Both the position numbers and the translations under genes were made by a program. A stretch of DNA of 64,000 nucleotides from Opitutales bacterium (GTDB lineage Bacteria; Verrucomicrobiota; Verrucomicrobiia; Opitutales; Seribacteraceae): NCBI GenBank assembly GCA_028045305.1, contig JAOFTV010000002.1:124001-188000 (forward strand), written 5' to 3'. Under the pieces are notes generated by a model. The model was not told where the DNA came from, searched no databases, and saw only the letters and a list, made by a program, of their open reading frames with translations. This document shows positions 20,558-28,775 of the stretch, in pieces. Numbering within the stretch: the first letter of the stretch is position 1; every line of letters begins with the position of its first letter.

Positions 20558-21637
20558 TTATTCCTCATCTACCTTCCATCCATACCCCTGAATCAGGGCG
20601 AGTAAGGATGCAAAAAGAAACAGGGCAATAAATTGGTGAATCAAGGGAAGGAAGACTGGGTAATCGCTAATGTAAAGAAGGGTGCCAACACCTAAAGCAA
20701 ATTGCAGAGTAACAAAAAAGGCGGTGCGTTTAGTCCATTTCGAAAGCCAGATATTTAAAAGCCCAGATTTGAGTGTACGCCAGCAGAAGTATAATACACC
20801 AATTGCCAGGCATGTACCCATCCAGCGGTGGATGAACTGAACAGAAAATTTATCGGATACAAAATTGGTCCAAAAAGGAGACATTGAAAAGAGTGCCTCC
20901 GGCATCAACTTTCCACCCATCATTGGATAAGTATTAAACCCATATCCTGCCTTCATGCCTGAAGTGAATGCACCATATACAATTTGCAGAAATAAAACAG
21001 AAACCAAAACAATAGCCCAACTTCTAAAATTGTTGGTCGGCATGGATGATTGAACGACAGATTTTGGCATCAGACCGAGCGATGTCCACCAAGCCAATCC
21101 AAAAATAGCGAAGGCGAGGCTTAAATGTGCGGCCAATCTAAAATGGCTGACCTCCGGGTCTTTAACCAATCCGCTCTTGACCATATACCAACCCATAAAA
21201 CCCTGAGCACAAACTAGAAAAATGAGCAATGCTCCCTTTAACTTCAATCCACGATCGAGCTTTCCACAAAACAGAAACCAAAGGTAAGGAATCAGGCAGA
21301 CCAGTCCTACGATGCGGCCAAGCACGCGGTGTAAATATTCCCATAAGAAGATATACTGAAACTCCCCAAGCGACATCCCTTGGTTGACGAGTTTGTACTG
21401 GGGAGACTCTTTGTACTGGGCAAACTCAATCGTCCATGCTGCCTCTCCGATAGGGGGCAAAATTCCAGAGACCGGGCGCCAATCGACCATGGAAAGCCCA
21501 GACCCGGTCAAACGGGTAATCCCACCAACCACAAGAATGATCATCACGCTTAAACATACCCCGCGCAACCACCACACTCTACCATCAAAGGTAGATGAGG
21601 AGTTCACATGCGATTCCACGAAAGGTTTAACGGTCAT
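20558..21637 (-). CDS. ctaA: Heme A synthase (COX15/CtaA)
   Basis: Eight-helix membrane enzyme converting heme O to heme A for aa3-type cytochrome oxidase. Motifs: GGITRLTGSGLSMVDWRPVSG after helix 1, WEYLHRVLGRIVGL with a heme-binding His, HLSLAFAIFG, FIHRWMGTCLA and LIHQFIALFLF, giving the four expected His ligands. The 359 residues match the longer COX15-like type. The presence of heme A synthesis implies an aerobic respiratory chain with an A-type oxidase. The DUF420 protein at 51987, whose family includes the CtaM oxidase-assembly factor, may belong to the same process. Divergent from the ABC-F gene at 21770. Confidence 0.95.
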   Translation of the reverse strand: MTVKPFVESHVNSSSTFDGRVWWLRGVCLSVMIILVVGGITRLTGSGLSMVDWRPVSGILPPIGEAAWTIEFAQYKESPQYKLVNQGMSLGEFQYIFLWEYLHRVLGRIVGLVCLIPYLWFLFCGKLDRGLKLKGALLIFLVCAQGFMGWYMVKSGLVKDPEVSHFRLAAHLSLAFAIFGLAWWTSLGLMPKSVVQSSMPTNNFRSWAIVLVSVLFLQIVYGAFTSGMKAGYGFNTYPMMGGKLMPEALFSMSPFWTNFVSDKFSVQFIHRWMGTCLAIGVLYFCWRTLKSGLLNIWLSKWTKRTAFFVTLQFALGVGTLLYISDYPVFLPLIHQFIALFLFASLLALIQGYGWKVDEE

Positions 21638-21769
21638 AAAAATCCATCCTAATCATCCCGGCTTAACCGGCAAAACTTTTGAAGCATTGAAACACTCAAA
21701 TCTTTAGAAATCGTCAAATTCCTTTGCTAAATTTCGGATTGGTGCAAACCTGTTCCCCTTTTCGAACCC

Positions 21770-23710
21770 ATGCTCATTCTTTCAAATATTAGTAAACGCT
21801 ACGGACCCAAGGTCCTTTTTCGGGAAGTTTCCTTGCGTTTGGCCCGTGGTGAAAGAATGGGATTGGTCGGACCAAACGGAGCGGGCAAGACCACCCTATT
21901 TTCCATCCTTCTTGGGAAAAACCAGGAAGATGAGGGAATCATTGAATGGGAACGAGGCATTCGTATTGGCTATCTCCCACAAGAAAGTGCACCTGCAGGT
22001 GAAGAGTCGGTACTGGAACTTGCCACCGCCACCTCCGACGAAATGGCTAATTCCCTAGCTGACCTACGTAATTTCCCGGATCCGGAAAGCCCCCAACGGG
22101 CAGATGCACTCGAACGGTTTGCTGAACTCGACGGATACAAGGTCGAAGCCAGGGCCAAAAAAATCCTGGCCGGCCTCGCCTTTCACCAGGACGATTTCCA
22201 CAAGCCGGCAAAAACACTCAGTGGTGGGTGGATCATGCGGGCTCACCTCGCCCGTTTATTAGTCATGGAACCCGACCTTCTTATGCTGGACGAGCCAACC
22301 AATCACTTAGATTTAGAAACACTCGGCTGGTTTCAGTCGCAATTACAAAAATTCTCCGGCTCTTTACTTGTCATCTCCCACGACCGTTCTTTTCTCAACG
22401 CCATATGTACGGGAATTCTTGAAATTGGGAACCGAAAGATTCAACGTTACCAAGGGAATTACGAGACCTACTTAAACCTCAAAAAAGAACGCCAGGCCCA
22501 ACATTTGGCAGAGTATCAGAACCAACAACGAGAAATTGCACACCATGAAGACTTTATTCGTCGGTTCCGTGCCAAGGCATCCAAAGCCTCCCAGGCCCAA
22601 GCTCGAATCAAACTTCTTGAAAAGATGGAGCGGATCGACCCGCCAGAGAATAACGAGGCGACAATTTCTTTTAGATTCCCGCAGCCTCCAAGAAGCGGGC
22701 AACGGGTGGTTAATCTATCTAATGTACGCCAAGCTTACGGGGATCATTTAGTCTACAGTAACTTATCCCTAGAAGTTGAAAAACAAGAGCGCATATCTTT
22801 AGTCGGACCAAATGGAGCGGGTAAGTCCACCCTTCTAAAAATCCTGGCGGATCTTGTGCCCATCGAGTCAGGAAAGCGCGAACTCGGACACAATGTATCT
22901 GCCGGTTACTTTTCTCAACAACGGGTCGAAACGCTTGACCTAAGCCGAACTGTGGTCGATGAAGCATTGCAATTAGCAAGTGGAGTGTCTGAACAGGATG
23001 CACGCACCCTTCTGGGAGCCTTTCTCTTTCGAGGGGATGATGTCTTTAAACCGGTCAAGGTACTGAGCGGAGGAGAAAAAAGCAGGCTTGCCTTGGTTAA
23101 ACTCTTGCTCGCCCCTCCAAACCTCCTCCTTTTGGACGAACCCACCACCCACTTGGATATGGCCAGTATAGACGCAGTGGTTCATGCCTTAAAAGATTAC
23201 GAGGGCACTTTGATTTTTGTCAGCCATGATTTGCATTTTATACGAAAACTTGGTCAGCGAACCATCCGTATCGAAGCCGGTAAAATTACTAATTATGCAG
23301 GTGGCTATGATTATTACCTTTGGAAATCTGGTGCTGCCAGTGCACAGTCTGGGCTTGTTGAGGGTCTAAAAGATTCCCGTCCTGAGCAAAGCAAAGCCAT
23401 CAAGAGCGGCGAAAAATCTATGAGTGCAAAGGAAAAAAGACGCCTACGCTCCGCCGAAAGAGAATTAAAGAAAGCCAAGCGCGGAAAGCTTCAGGATCAT
23501 GTCCGTAAATTAGAAAACGAAATTATTTCGCTTGAAGAGGAACAGGCCACACTCAATGAACAACTTTCGGGAGCAGGTATTTACGATGATCCCGAAAAAG
23601 CCAAGGAACTCAATAGCCAGGCAGCAAGTATTGCACGCAGGCTTGAACAGCGTACATACGAGTGGGAAATCGAGGCGGAAAAACTCGTGGCATTGGACAC
23701 TTCCGAATGA
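21770..23710 (+). CDS. ABC-F ATPase (YheS/ABCF3-like)
   Basis: Second ABC-F protein of the window. Cassette 1: [36 protein letters not shown]. Cassette 2: GPNGAGKST, LSGGEKSRLALVKLL, LLLLDEPTTHLD. The linker between them is basic with RRFRAKASKASQAQARIK, the form seen in YheS/ABCF3 members. The C-terminus (~540-640) is a charged coiled coil. Family proteins act on the ribosome as translation factors; the exact step for this subgroup is not settled. No membrane segments and no permease nearby, so it is not a transporter. It is distinct from Uup at 15197. Confidence 0.9.
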   Translation: MLILSNISKRYGPKVLFREVSLRLARGERMGLVGPNGAGKTTLFSILLGKNQEDEGIIEWERGIRIGYLPQESAPAGEESVLELATATSDEMANSLADLRNFPDPESPQRADALERFAELDGYKVEARAKKILAGLAFHQDDFHKPAKTLSGGWIMRAHLARLLVMEPDLLMLDEPTNHLDLETLGWFQSQLQKFSGSLLVISHDRSFLNAICTGILEIGNRKIQRYQGNYETYLNLKKERQAQHLAEYQNQQREIAHHEDFIRRFRAKASKASQAQARIKLLEKMERIDPPENNEATISFRFPQPPRSGQRVVNLSNVRQAYGDHLVYSNLSLEVEKQERISLVGPNGAGKSTLLKILADLVPIESGKRELGHNVSAGYFSQQRVETLDLSRTVVDEALQLASGVSEQDARTLLGAFLFRGDDVFKPVKVLSGGEKSRLALVKLLLAPPNLLLLDEPTTHLDMASIDAVVHALKDYEGTLIFVSHDLHFIRKLGQRTIRIEAGKITNYAGGYDYYLWKSGAASAQSGLVEGLKDSRPEQSKAIKSGEKSMSAKEKRRLRSAERELKKAKRGKLQDHVRKLENEIISLEEEQATLNEQLSGAGIYDDPEKAKELNSQAASIARRLEQRTYEWEIEAEKLVALDTSE

Positions 23711-23717
23711 TTAAACT

Positions 23718-24899
23718 TCAAGGTTTCTTTTGATTCCCCTGGTTGAACAACATATGAAGTCCGCTTTTTCCAGACACCACTAAATCCGGCCAACCATTCT
23801 TATCCAAATCCGCTAAACAGATCTGCAGACCGGTTCCCGCCTTGCCCTCATGGATAATTTGTCGGTCGAATTTGACCGATCCATCACCAGAGAGTTGATG
23901 GACATAACGAACGAGTACAATTGGATCATTAGCACCTTTATCCCTACCACTGTGTGCGAAATATCGTTTTCCAGTGATTATCTCCTCCCTGCCGTCTCGA
24001 TCAAGATCGCCCATGGTAATGGCATGGAACTGACTGATCGTATCGTCTATTAAATGATGCTTCCAACGAGTTGTCCCATCTTTTTCAGGTTCCAGTTGTT
24101 CGTACCAATACAATCCATAATCGTGCCCATCTCCCCACAAAAGATCTTGCCTGCCGTCCTCGTTTAAATCGCGTACTATAATCGGGCAACTTGCGCGAGG
24201 TAATGTAAAATCCTTCCTCAATTTCCAATGTTTCTCAAAAGGATTACCTGATGGGCGTTGGTACCATCCGTACATAAAGATAATATCTTCCAGACCATCT
24301 CCGTTTAAATCGCCAAAGCCTTGGCCGTGTCCATTGCCCTTTGGATAAATCGTTTGAGAGTGAATAACGGCCTCTCCTTCTGCGTTCTTCATGAAAAGAC
24401 TCACTCTCATAGACTCGTCCGCCACCCAACTATTTCCAATATAATCTGGGTAGCCATCTCCATTCATATCGCGAAAAAAAGAGATTTCATTTCTTTTGGA
24501 ACCGGAATCAGTAAGGATATTTCTTTCCCACAAAGCTTCTCCTAAAGAAGGCCAACCTCCTGGGTTTTTGAACCATAAAACTTCCCGCTCTGTAAACTGC
24601 CCGGACACAATATCAATCCACCCATCCCCGTCGATATCGAACAAATGATCTCCATTATCCTGTAAATAATCCTTCCCAAAACTATTTAACTCACGAAAAA
24701 CCACAGGTTCCCACTTCGGGCTCAAATAATACCATTTGCCCGACACCACATCGAGCTGGCCGTCCTTATTGAGATCACCCACCGCACAGGCTTCAGCAAA
24801 ATTTTCATGAACTTCAAATAATTCGAAATTCAAATCATCCATTCCCCAAGTCTTAAAAACAAGGAAGAAAAAAAAGATCCCTAAGCTTGCAGACTTCAA
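23718..24899 (-). CDS. Exported FG-GAP/VCBS repeat propeller protein
   Basis: A signal peptide (MKSASLGIFFFFLVFKTWG) is followed by at least seven repeats carrying Ca-binding-type loops: DLNKDGQLD, DIDGDGWID, DMNGDGYPD, DLNGDGLED, DLNEDGRQD, DLDRDGREE and DLDKNGWPD. This is the FG-GAP/VCBS seven-bladed propeller found in integrin-like and exported bacterial proteins, usually binding proteins or polysaccharide. No catalytic domain follows; it ends soon after the last blade. Tail to tail with the ABC-F gene (seven bases between the stops). Function not deducible beyond a secreted calcium-stabilised scaffold. Confidence 0.88.
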   Translation of the reverse strand: MKSASLGIFFFFLVFKTWGMDDLNFELFEVHENFAEACAVGDLNKDGQLDVVSGKWYYLSPKWEPVVFRELNSFGKDYLQDNGDHLFDIDGDGWIDIVSGQFTEREVLWFKNPGGWPSLGEALWERNILTDSGSKRNEISFFRDMNGDGYPDYIGNSWVADESMRVSLFMKNAEGEAVIHSQTIYPKGNGHGQGFGDLNGDGLEDIIFMYGWYQRPSGNPFEKHWKLRKDFTLPRASCPIIVRDLNEDGRQDLLWGDGHDYGLYWYEQLEPEKDGTTRWKHHLIDDTISQFHAITMGDLDRDGREEIITGKRYFAHSGRDKGANDPIVLVRYVHQLSGDGSVKFDRQIIHEGKAGTGLQICLADLDKNGWPDLVVSGKSGLHMLFNQGNQKKP

Positions 24900-24912
24900 C
24901 AGTTCAATTTTT

Positions 24913-25773
24913 CTACACGATTGATTTCATAATTAATTCTTTCAAACGATCAATCCCAACGGCTTCTACCTTGGCAATAAATCCACGGGCATGAGCAAAT
25001 CGTACATCCGACTCTTTTTCGATTCTTGAAAAATCAATTTCAGCCCGATCATTAAATCGTTTCATTCCGTAACCTTGGCCACGTCCATCAGGATAGACCA
25101 TGACATAAACCTCCTCCTCAAGCCCAAGTTCTTTGACCCGCCAACCCAATGCCCCCGATACTTCTTCGATCGATGGGTCGGTTCGCCGGGCAAAAATTAC
25201 CTTAAATTCCTCACCACCATGCTTGATCTCCCAAACCTCTTCGATCTTGGAGACCTCGTCAATTCGCCCCCGTAATCCGGTTATATATTCAATCAGTTCC
25301 TTGCCCATCATCTGCATAACCTCCCAAATTGGTTCACCTGGGTTATGCTCCGTCTGTTTGGCAAATGCCTGAAGTATAGTGATATCGATTGGAGAATTTA
25401 ATTTTCCCACAACTTCACGGTCCAGCCCCAACCAGTCGGCAGTATCGTTAGGGCCGCGACAATCAAACCACTCCGCAACTTCTAGCCATGGGCAGAAGCA
25501 ACGGGCATCTTCATAAATGCCCAATTTACTAAGAACCAAAGAGAGCGAGCAGGTGGGCTCGGCATCACGAGGAAACTGATGATGATCAAAATTGTTTAAC
25601 TGCGGTTCATGGCGATGACCGACATCAACGACCACAACTTGTGGATCCTTCAACTCTTGGTCAGTAGCTTCCTGACGAAGGATGGAAACTGAATCATTTG
25701 CCAGGAGTACACAACAGGCTAGAAACTCGTCTTTATGAGCACCTCCAGGATGGGTAATTATTTTTTTGATCAT
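24913..25773 (-). CDS. MYG1-like (UPF0160) DHH-superfamily hydrolase
   Basis: N-terminal THPGGAHKDEFLACCVLL and VVVVDVGHRHEPQLNNFDHHQF reproduce the two metal-binding blocks of MYG1/UPF0160 proteins (a His/Asp motif and the DHH box). Eukaryotic MYG1 is a 3'-5' RNA exonuclease of nucleus and mitochondria; bacterial members are uncharacterised. The C-terminal half (GALGWRVKELGLEEEVYVMVYPDGRGQGYG in part) resembles the MYG1 C-terminal domain. 286 residues, slightly shorter than the eukaryotic ~330-380. Cytoplasmic. A nuclease role is inference from the family. It is 13 bases downstream of no other gene start, but its stop lies just after the FG-GAP gene start, so the two may be co-transcribed. 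Confidence 0.85.
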   Translation of the reverse strand: MIKKIITHPGGAHKDEFLACCVLLANDSVSILRQEATDQELKDPQVVVVDVGHRHEPQLNNFDHHQFPRDAEPTCSLSLVLSKLGIYEDARCFCPWLEVAEWFDCRGPNDTADWLGLDREVVGKLNSPIDITILQAFAKQTEHNPGEPIWEVMQMMGKELIEYITGLRGRIDEVSKIEEVWEIKHGGEEFKVIFARRTDPSIEEVSGALGWRVKELGLEEEVYVMVYPDGRGQGYGMKRFNDRAEIDFSRIEKESDVRFAHARGFIAKVEAVGIDRLKELIMKSIV

Positions 25774-25838
25774 AATTGTCCAAAGAAGTTGGTTGTATCC
25801 CGCACGAAGTCGAACTTTTTAGGAAATCATCAAGCAAG

Positions 25839-25916
25839 ATGTCCTTGTTGCAAAAGCCAGTTTGGTTTATGGTCATCCTTTGTGCCGTTTTGAGCGTCTA
25901 CATTAGGTGGATGTAA
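25839..25916 (+). CDS. Possible 25-residue membrane mini-protein
   Basis: ATG to TAA frame of 25 codons between two diverging genes. The peptide has a basic/polar start (MSLLQK), an uninterrupted hydrophobic core (PVWFMVILCAVLSVYI) and an R-W-M end, the layout of single-pass bacterial small membrane proteins. A weak AGGA lies 14 bases upstream. A chance frame of this length is quite possible, so this is only a candidate. Confidence 0.2.
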   Translation: MSLLQKPVWFMVILCAVLSVYIRWM

Positions 25917-25973
25917 AACTTCTTGGCCCGGTTATCTTCATGAGATGTCCAAAGCAGGTATTTTTACACCCTC

Positions 25974-27617
25974 TTGATCCGTTCTTTTTTTAATCCTCAA
26001 GTCTATATCATCGTGTTTCAAATAATCTTTCGAAAATTCGGAAATCGTATCCAAGCCAAAGACGATCTTCTATCCGGTCTAACTGTTGCCCTTGCTCTGG
26101 TCCCGGAAGCCGTTGCCTTTGCCATTATTGCAGGGGTTTCTCCACTAATCGGATTATATGCCGCTTTTATGGTCTGCCTACTGACTGCGGTTCTGGGTGG
26201 CAGACCAGGCATGATCTCTGGAGCGACTGGTGCCCTTGCAGTAATCATGGTATCTCTTGTCCTCCTGGGTAATGAACGCGGAGAGGCTCTAGGGCTGGGT
26301 TCTGAAATGGGCACACAATACTTATTTGCCGCTGTCATTCTCATGGGTGTCATTCAAATCGGGTGCGGTGTTTTAAAACTGGGCAGGTTCGTCCGGCTTA
26401 TTCCCCAGCCGGTGATGTTTGGATTTGTCAATGGATTAGCCATCGTGATTTTCGAGGCCCAGTTCCCCATGTTTACTGAAAGCCCAACCACTCCTGGTTC
26501 CGCTTGGTTAGTCGGTAACGATCTTCAACTTATGATTGGATTGATCGCTCTAACCATGGCGATTATTTTCTTACTCCCCAAAATCACGACTCAGTTTCCA
26601 TCCTCCCTCGCAGCTATTGGCACCGTGAGTTTAGTGGTGATTGGTCTAGACTTGGACACACTCGTTGTTCGTGACATGGCTTCCATCGGAGGTGAATTAC
26701 CCAGCTTGGTTTCCTTTTCCATTCCTCTAAATTGGGACACCCTGGTCTTCATTGCACCCTTTTCATTCATCCTCGCTGCCGTTGGATTAATTGAATCCTT
26801 AATGACTCTTACCCTGATTGACGAGCTCACCGAGACCCGGGGCAACAGCACCCGCGAATGCCTCGGGCAAGGAGTTGCCAATGTGGCCACAGGTTTCTTC
26901 GGCGGAATGGGCGGTTGTGCCATGATTGGGCAGAGCATAATTAATATTCGCTCGGGTGGACGCGGTCGGCTTTCAGGCATATCGGCAGGTCTTTTCTTAC
27001 TCGCCTTTATTCTTTTTGCCAGTTCTCTGATCGAAAAAATCCCATTAGCTGCCCTCACCGGAGTTATGTTCATGGTGGTCATTGGTACTTTTGAATGGTC
27101 GAGTTTTCGAATTTTAAGAAAAATTCCTAAAACCGATGCTTTCGTTCTCATCTTAGTTTCTGGAATAACAGTAGTTACCCACAACCTTGCCCTTGCCGTA
27201 ATAAGCGGGGTCATCGTTTCGGCCCTTGGGTTTGCTTGGAAATCGGCTCATCACATTCATCGCGAATCTGAAACTCTTAAGGATGGAGCCAAAGTCTATC
27301 ATTTATCAGGCCCTCTGTTCTTTGGTTCAGTCACCGATTTCAACCTCGGTTTCAACCCGGCAGATGATCCAGATTGCGTAGTTATCGACATGAAAGATTC
27401 CCGAGTCTGGGACCATTCTGGACTTGAAGCCCTTCATAAATTAGGGGAACGCTACCTCAATGCAGGAAAGAAACTAAAAGTTCAACACATCAGTCGAAAC
27501 TGCCAGGAGCTTTTGAGAAAGGCTGGAAGCATGGTCGATATCGCCGTACTCCCGGATGATCCGAATTATCAGGTCGCCCAAATCAAACTACCTGAGGAGT
27601 CTGCAGATGCCTCATAA
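25974..27617 (+). CDS. SulP-family anion transporter with STAS domain
   Basis: Inner-membrane anion transporter. LTVALALVPEAVAFAIIAGVSPLIGLYAAF (in part, ~37-66) is the SulP entry motif; about 12 membrane segments follow, with GRPGMISGATGALAV and a central GFFGGMGGCAMIGQSIINIRSGG (partly quoted), a conserved SulP element. The C-terminal STAS domain (~440-530) contains DHSGLEAL, with the Ser of the phosphorylatable/NTP-binding loop. Family members move sulfate, bicarbonate or other anions; the substrate cannot be assigned. The longest start is a TTG at 25974; no in-frame ATG precedes it, so the N-terminus is uncertain. Confidence 0.9.
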   Translation: MIRSFFNPQVYIIVFQIIFRKFGNRIQAKDDLLSGLTVALALVPEAVAFAIIAGVSPLIGLYAAFMVCLLTAVLGGRPGMISGATGALAVIMVSLVLLGNERGEALGLGSEMGTQYLFAAVILMGVIQIGCGVLKLGRFVRLIPQPVMFGFVNGLAIVIFEAQFPMFTESPTTPGSAWLVGNDLQLMIGLIALTMAIIFLLPKITTQFPSSLAAIGTVSLVVIGLDLDTLVVRDMASIGGELPSLVSFSIPLNWDTLVFIAPFSFILAAVGLIESLMTLTLIDELTETRGNSTRECLGQGVANVATGFFGGMGGCAMIGQSIINIRSGGRGRLSGISAGLFLLAFILFASSLIEKIPLAALTGVMFMVVIGTFEWSSFRILRKIPKTDAFVLILVSGITVVTHNLALAVISGVIVSALGFAWKSAHHIHRESETLKDGAKVYHLSGPLFFGSVTDFNLGFNPADDPDCVVIDMKDSRVWDHSGLEALHKLGERYLNAGKKLKVQHISRNCQELLRKAGSMVDIAVLPDDPNYQVAQIKLPEESADAS

Positions 27618-27736
27618 ATATTGAAACTACTCCTTTTTCCGATCCGCTTTATCCTTGCCCCTGTTTAAATATTTTAATGAATCTTATTTTTTAACTTCTG
27701 AACCGCCCACTCTTTTCAACCCCAAAGTAATGCATT

Positions 27737-28741
27737 ATGACCGTTCTGAATAAATCCAAAGTCGCCGTTGGCGTAGTTCCCACCCATTTAAAATTCGTTG
27801 GAGCCCTTGTGCCCGATGACAACGGCAAACTTCCACGCACTCGGTCGGGCATTCTCAAAGTGGTTTCAGGCATGCGGGCGATTTGTAAATCTTCTCCCGT
27901 TAAACTCAAATGTGTTCAAGTCCCTCTTTTCCCAGGTGCCGACTCTCAAGACCTGCAGGATTTATTCAAAGGAATGAAAGCCCTCAAACTTGAAGTCCAT
28001 CTCATTATGATGGTGGGCGGGGCAAATCCAATCAATCCCAAGGATGAAGATGCAGTGGTAGATATGCTCTGTTCCGGATTGGCCGTGGCTAAGAAATATC
28101 GGGTTAAACATGTTTCCTCTACCTCCTATGAGGAATGGTTATCAGGCAAACCCCTGAAGGGCAAAGCCTATGCCAATGCGGTTCAACAGGTAGTCAAACT
28201 TCATGCCCGTTGTTACAAAGAAGCTGGGCTGGAGAAAAGCCCAGTGCAGGCATGGCATCTCGAATTCTTACGGGGTGGAGAATTTCAAAACTTCACCAAT
28301 GCCGCCAAAGCTGCTGAGGTGGTCAAAGCGATCAACAAAAAGATACGAAAAAAATTCTTCAAAGTCATGATTGACGCAGCTCATTGTGGAGACTCCGATC
28401 TTTCCATGGCAGAGAACGAGGCGGTGATTAAGGATCTGGCAAAAGCCGATGCATTGGGTATCTTCCACGCATCTGCAAAAACCACCCGGGGTTGCCTCTC
28501 AACCGATGACGGTTGGATTGCCGCTCTCTTAAATGCATGTGCATCTACCGGTAAACTAGAACATGTTTTCATCGAACTTTTTCATCATCAAGATGCTGCC
28601 CTCGAACCCTTGCGCAAATTGGTTAAAGGGCATGGGGTTGATACCACCGATGGACGAACCTATGACCGAACCGTAGTCGACGGAATCATCGACATTACTC
28701 ACCGACTTAATAACCTCAAGGCCCGCAAGGTTCTGAAGTAA
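27737..28741 (+). CDS. Xylose-isomerase-like TIM-barrel protein
   Basis: 334-residue cytoplasmic protein resembling the sugar phosphate isomerase/epimerase (AP endonuclease family 2) TIM barrel: KVAVGVVPTHLKFVGA at the start, VHLIMMVGG, KHVSSTSYEEW, VQAWHLEFLRGGE with a candidate metal-binding Glu, KVMIDAAHCGDSD with Asp/His candidates, and FIELFHHQDAALEPL with a late Glu/His. These placed acidic and His residues fit a divalent-metal active site. Members include sugar epimerases and the lyases acting on 3-keto-glycosides in DUF1080-containing pathways, so the neighbouring ThuA gene (34 bases downstream, same strand) is a suggestive context. Substrate unknown. Confidence 0.75.
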   Translation: MTVLNKSKVAVGVVPTHLKFVGALVPDDNGKLPRTRSGILKVVSGMRAICKSSPVKLKCVQVPLFPGADSQDLQDLFKGMKALKLEVHLIMMVGGANPINPKDEDAVVDMLCSGLAVAKKYRVKHVSSTSYEEWLSGKPLKGKAYANAVQQVVKLHARCYKEAGLEKSPVQAWHLEFLRGGEFQNFTNAAKAAEVVKAINKKIRKKFFKVMIDAAHCGDSDLSMAENEAVIKDLAKADALGIFHASAKTTRGCLSTDDGWIAALLNACASTGKLEHVFIELFHHQDAALEPLRKLVKGHGVDTTDGRTYDRTVVDGIIDITHRLNNLKARKVLK

Positions 28742-28775
28742 AAGACTACTGCTCCTCTTATGGAGCCTAAAAACC

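Noticed and set aside
26591-27214. 207-codon open frame on the minus strand
   Set aside because: It lies wholly antisense to the SulP transporter, and its Arg/Pro/Thr-rich product resembles a frame shadow; no family motif.
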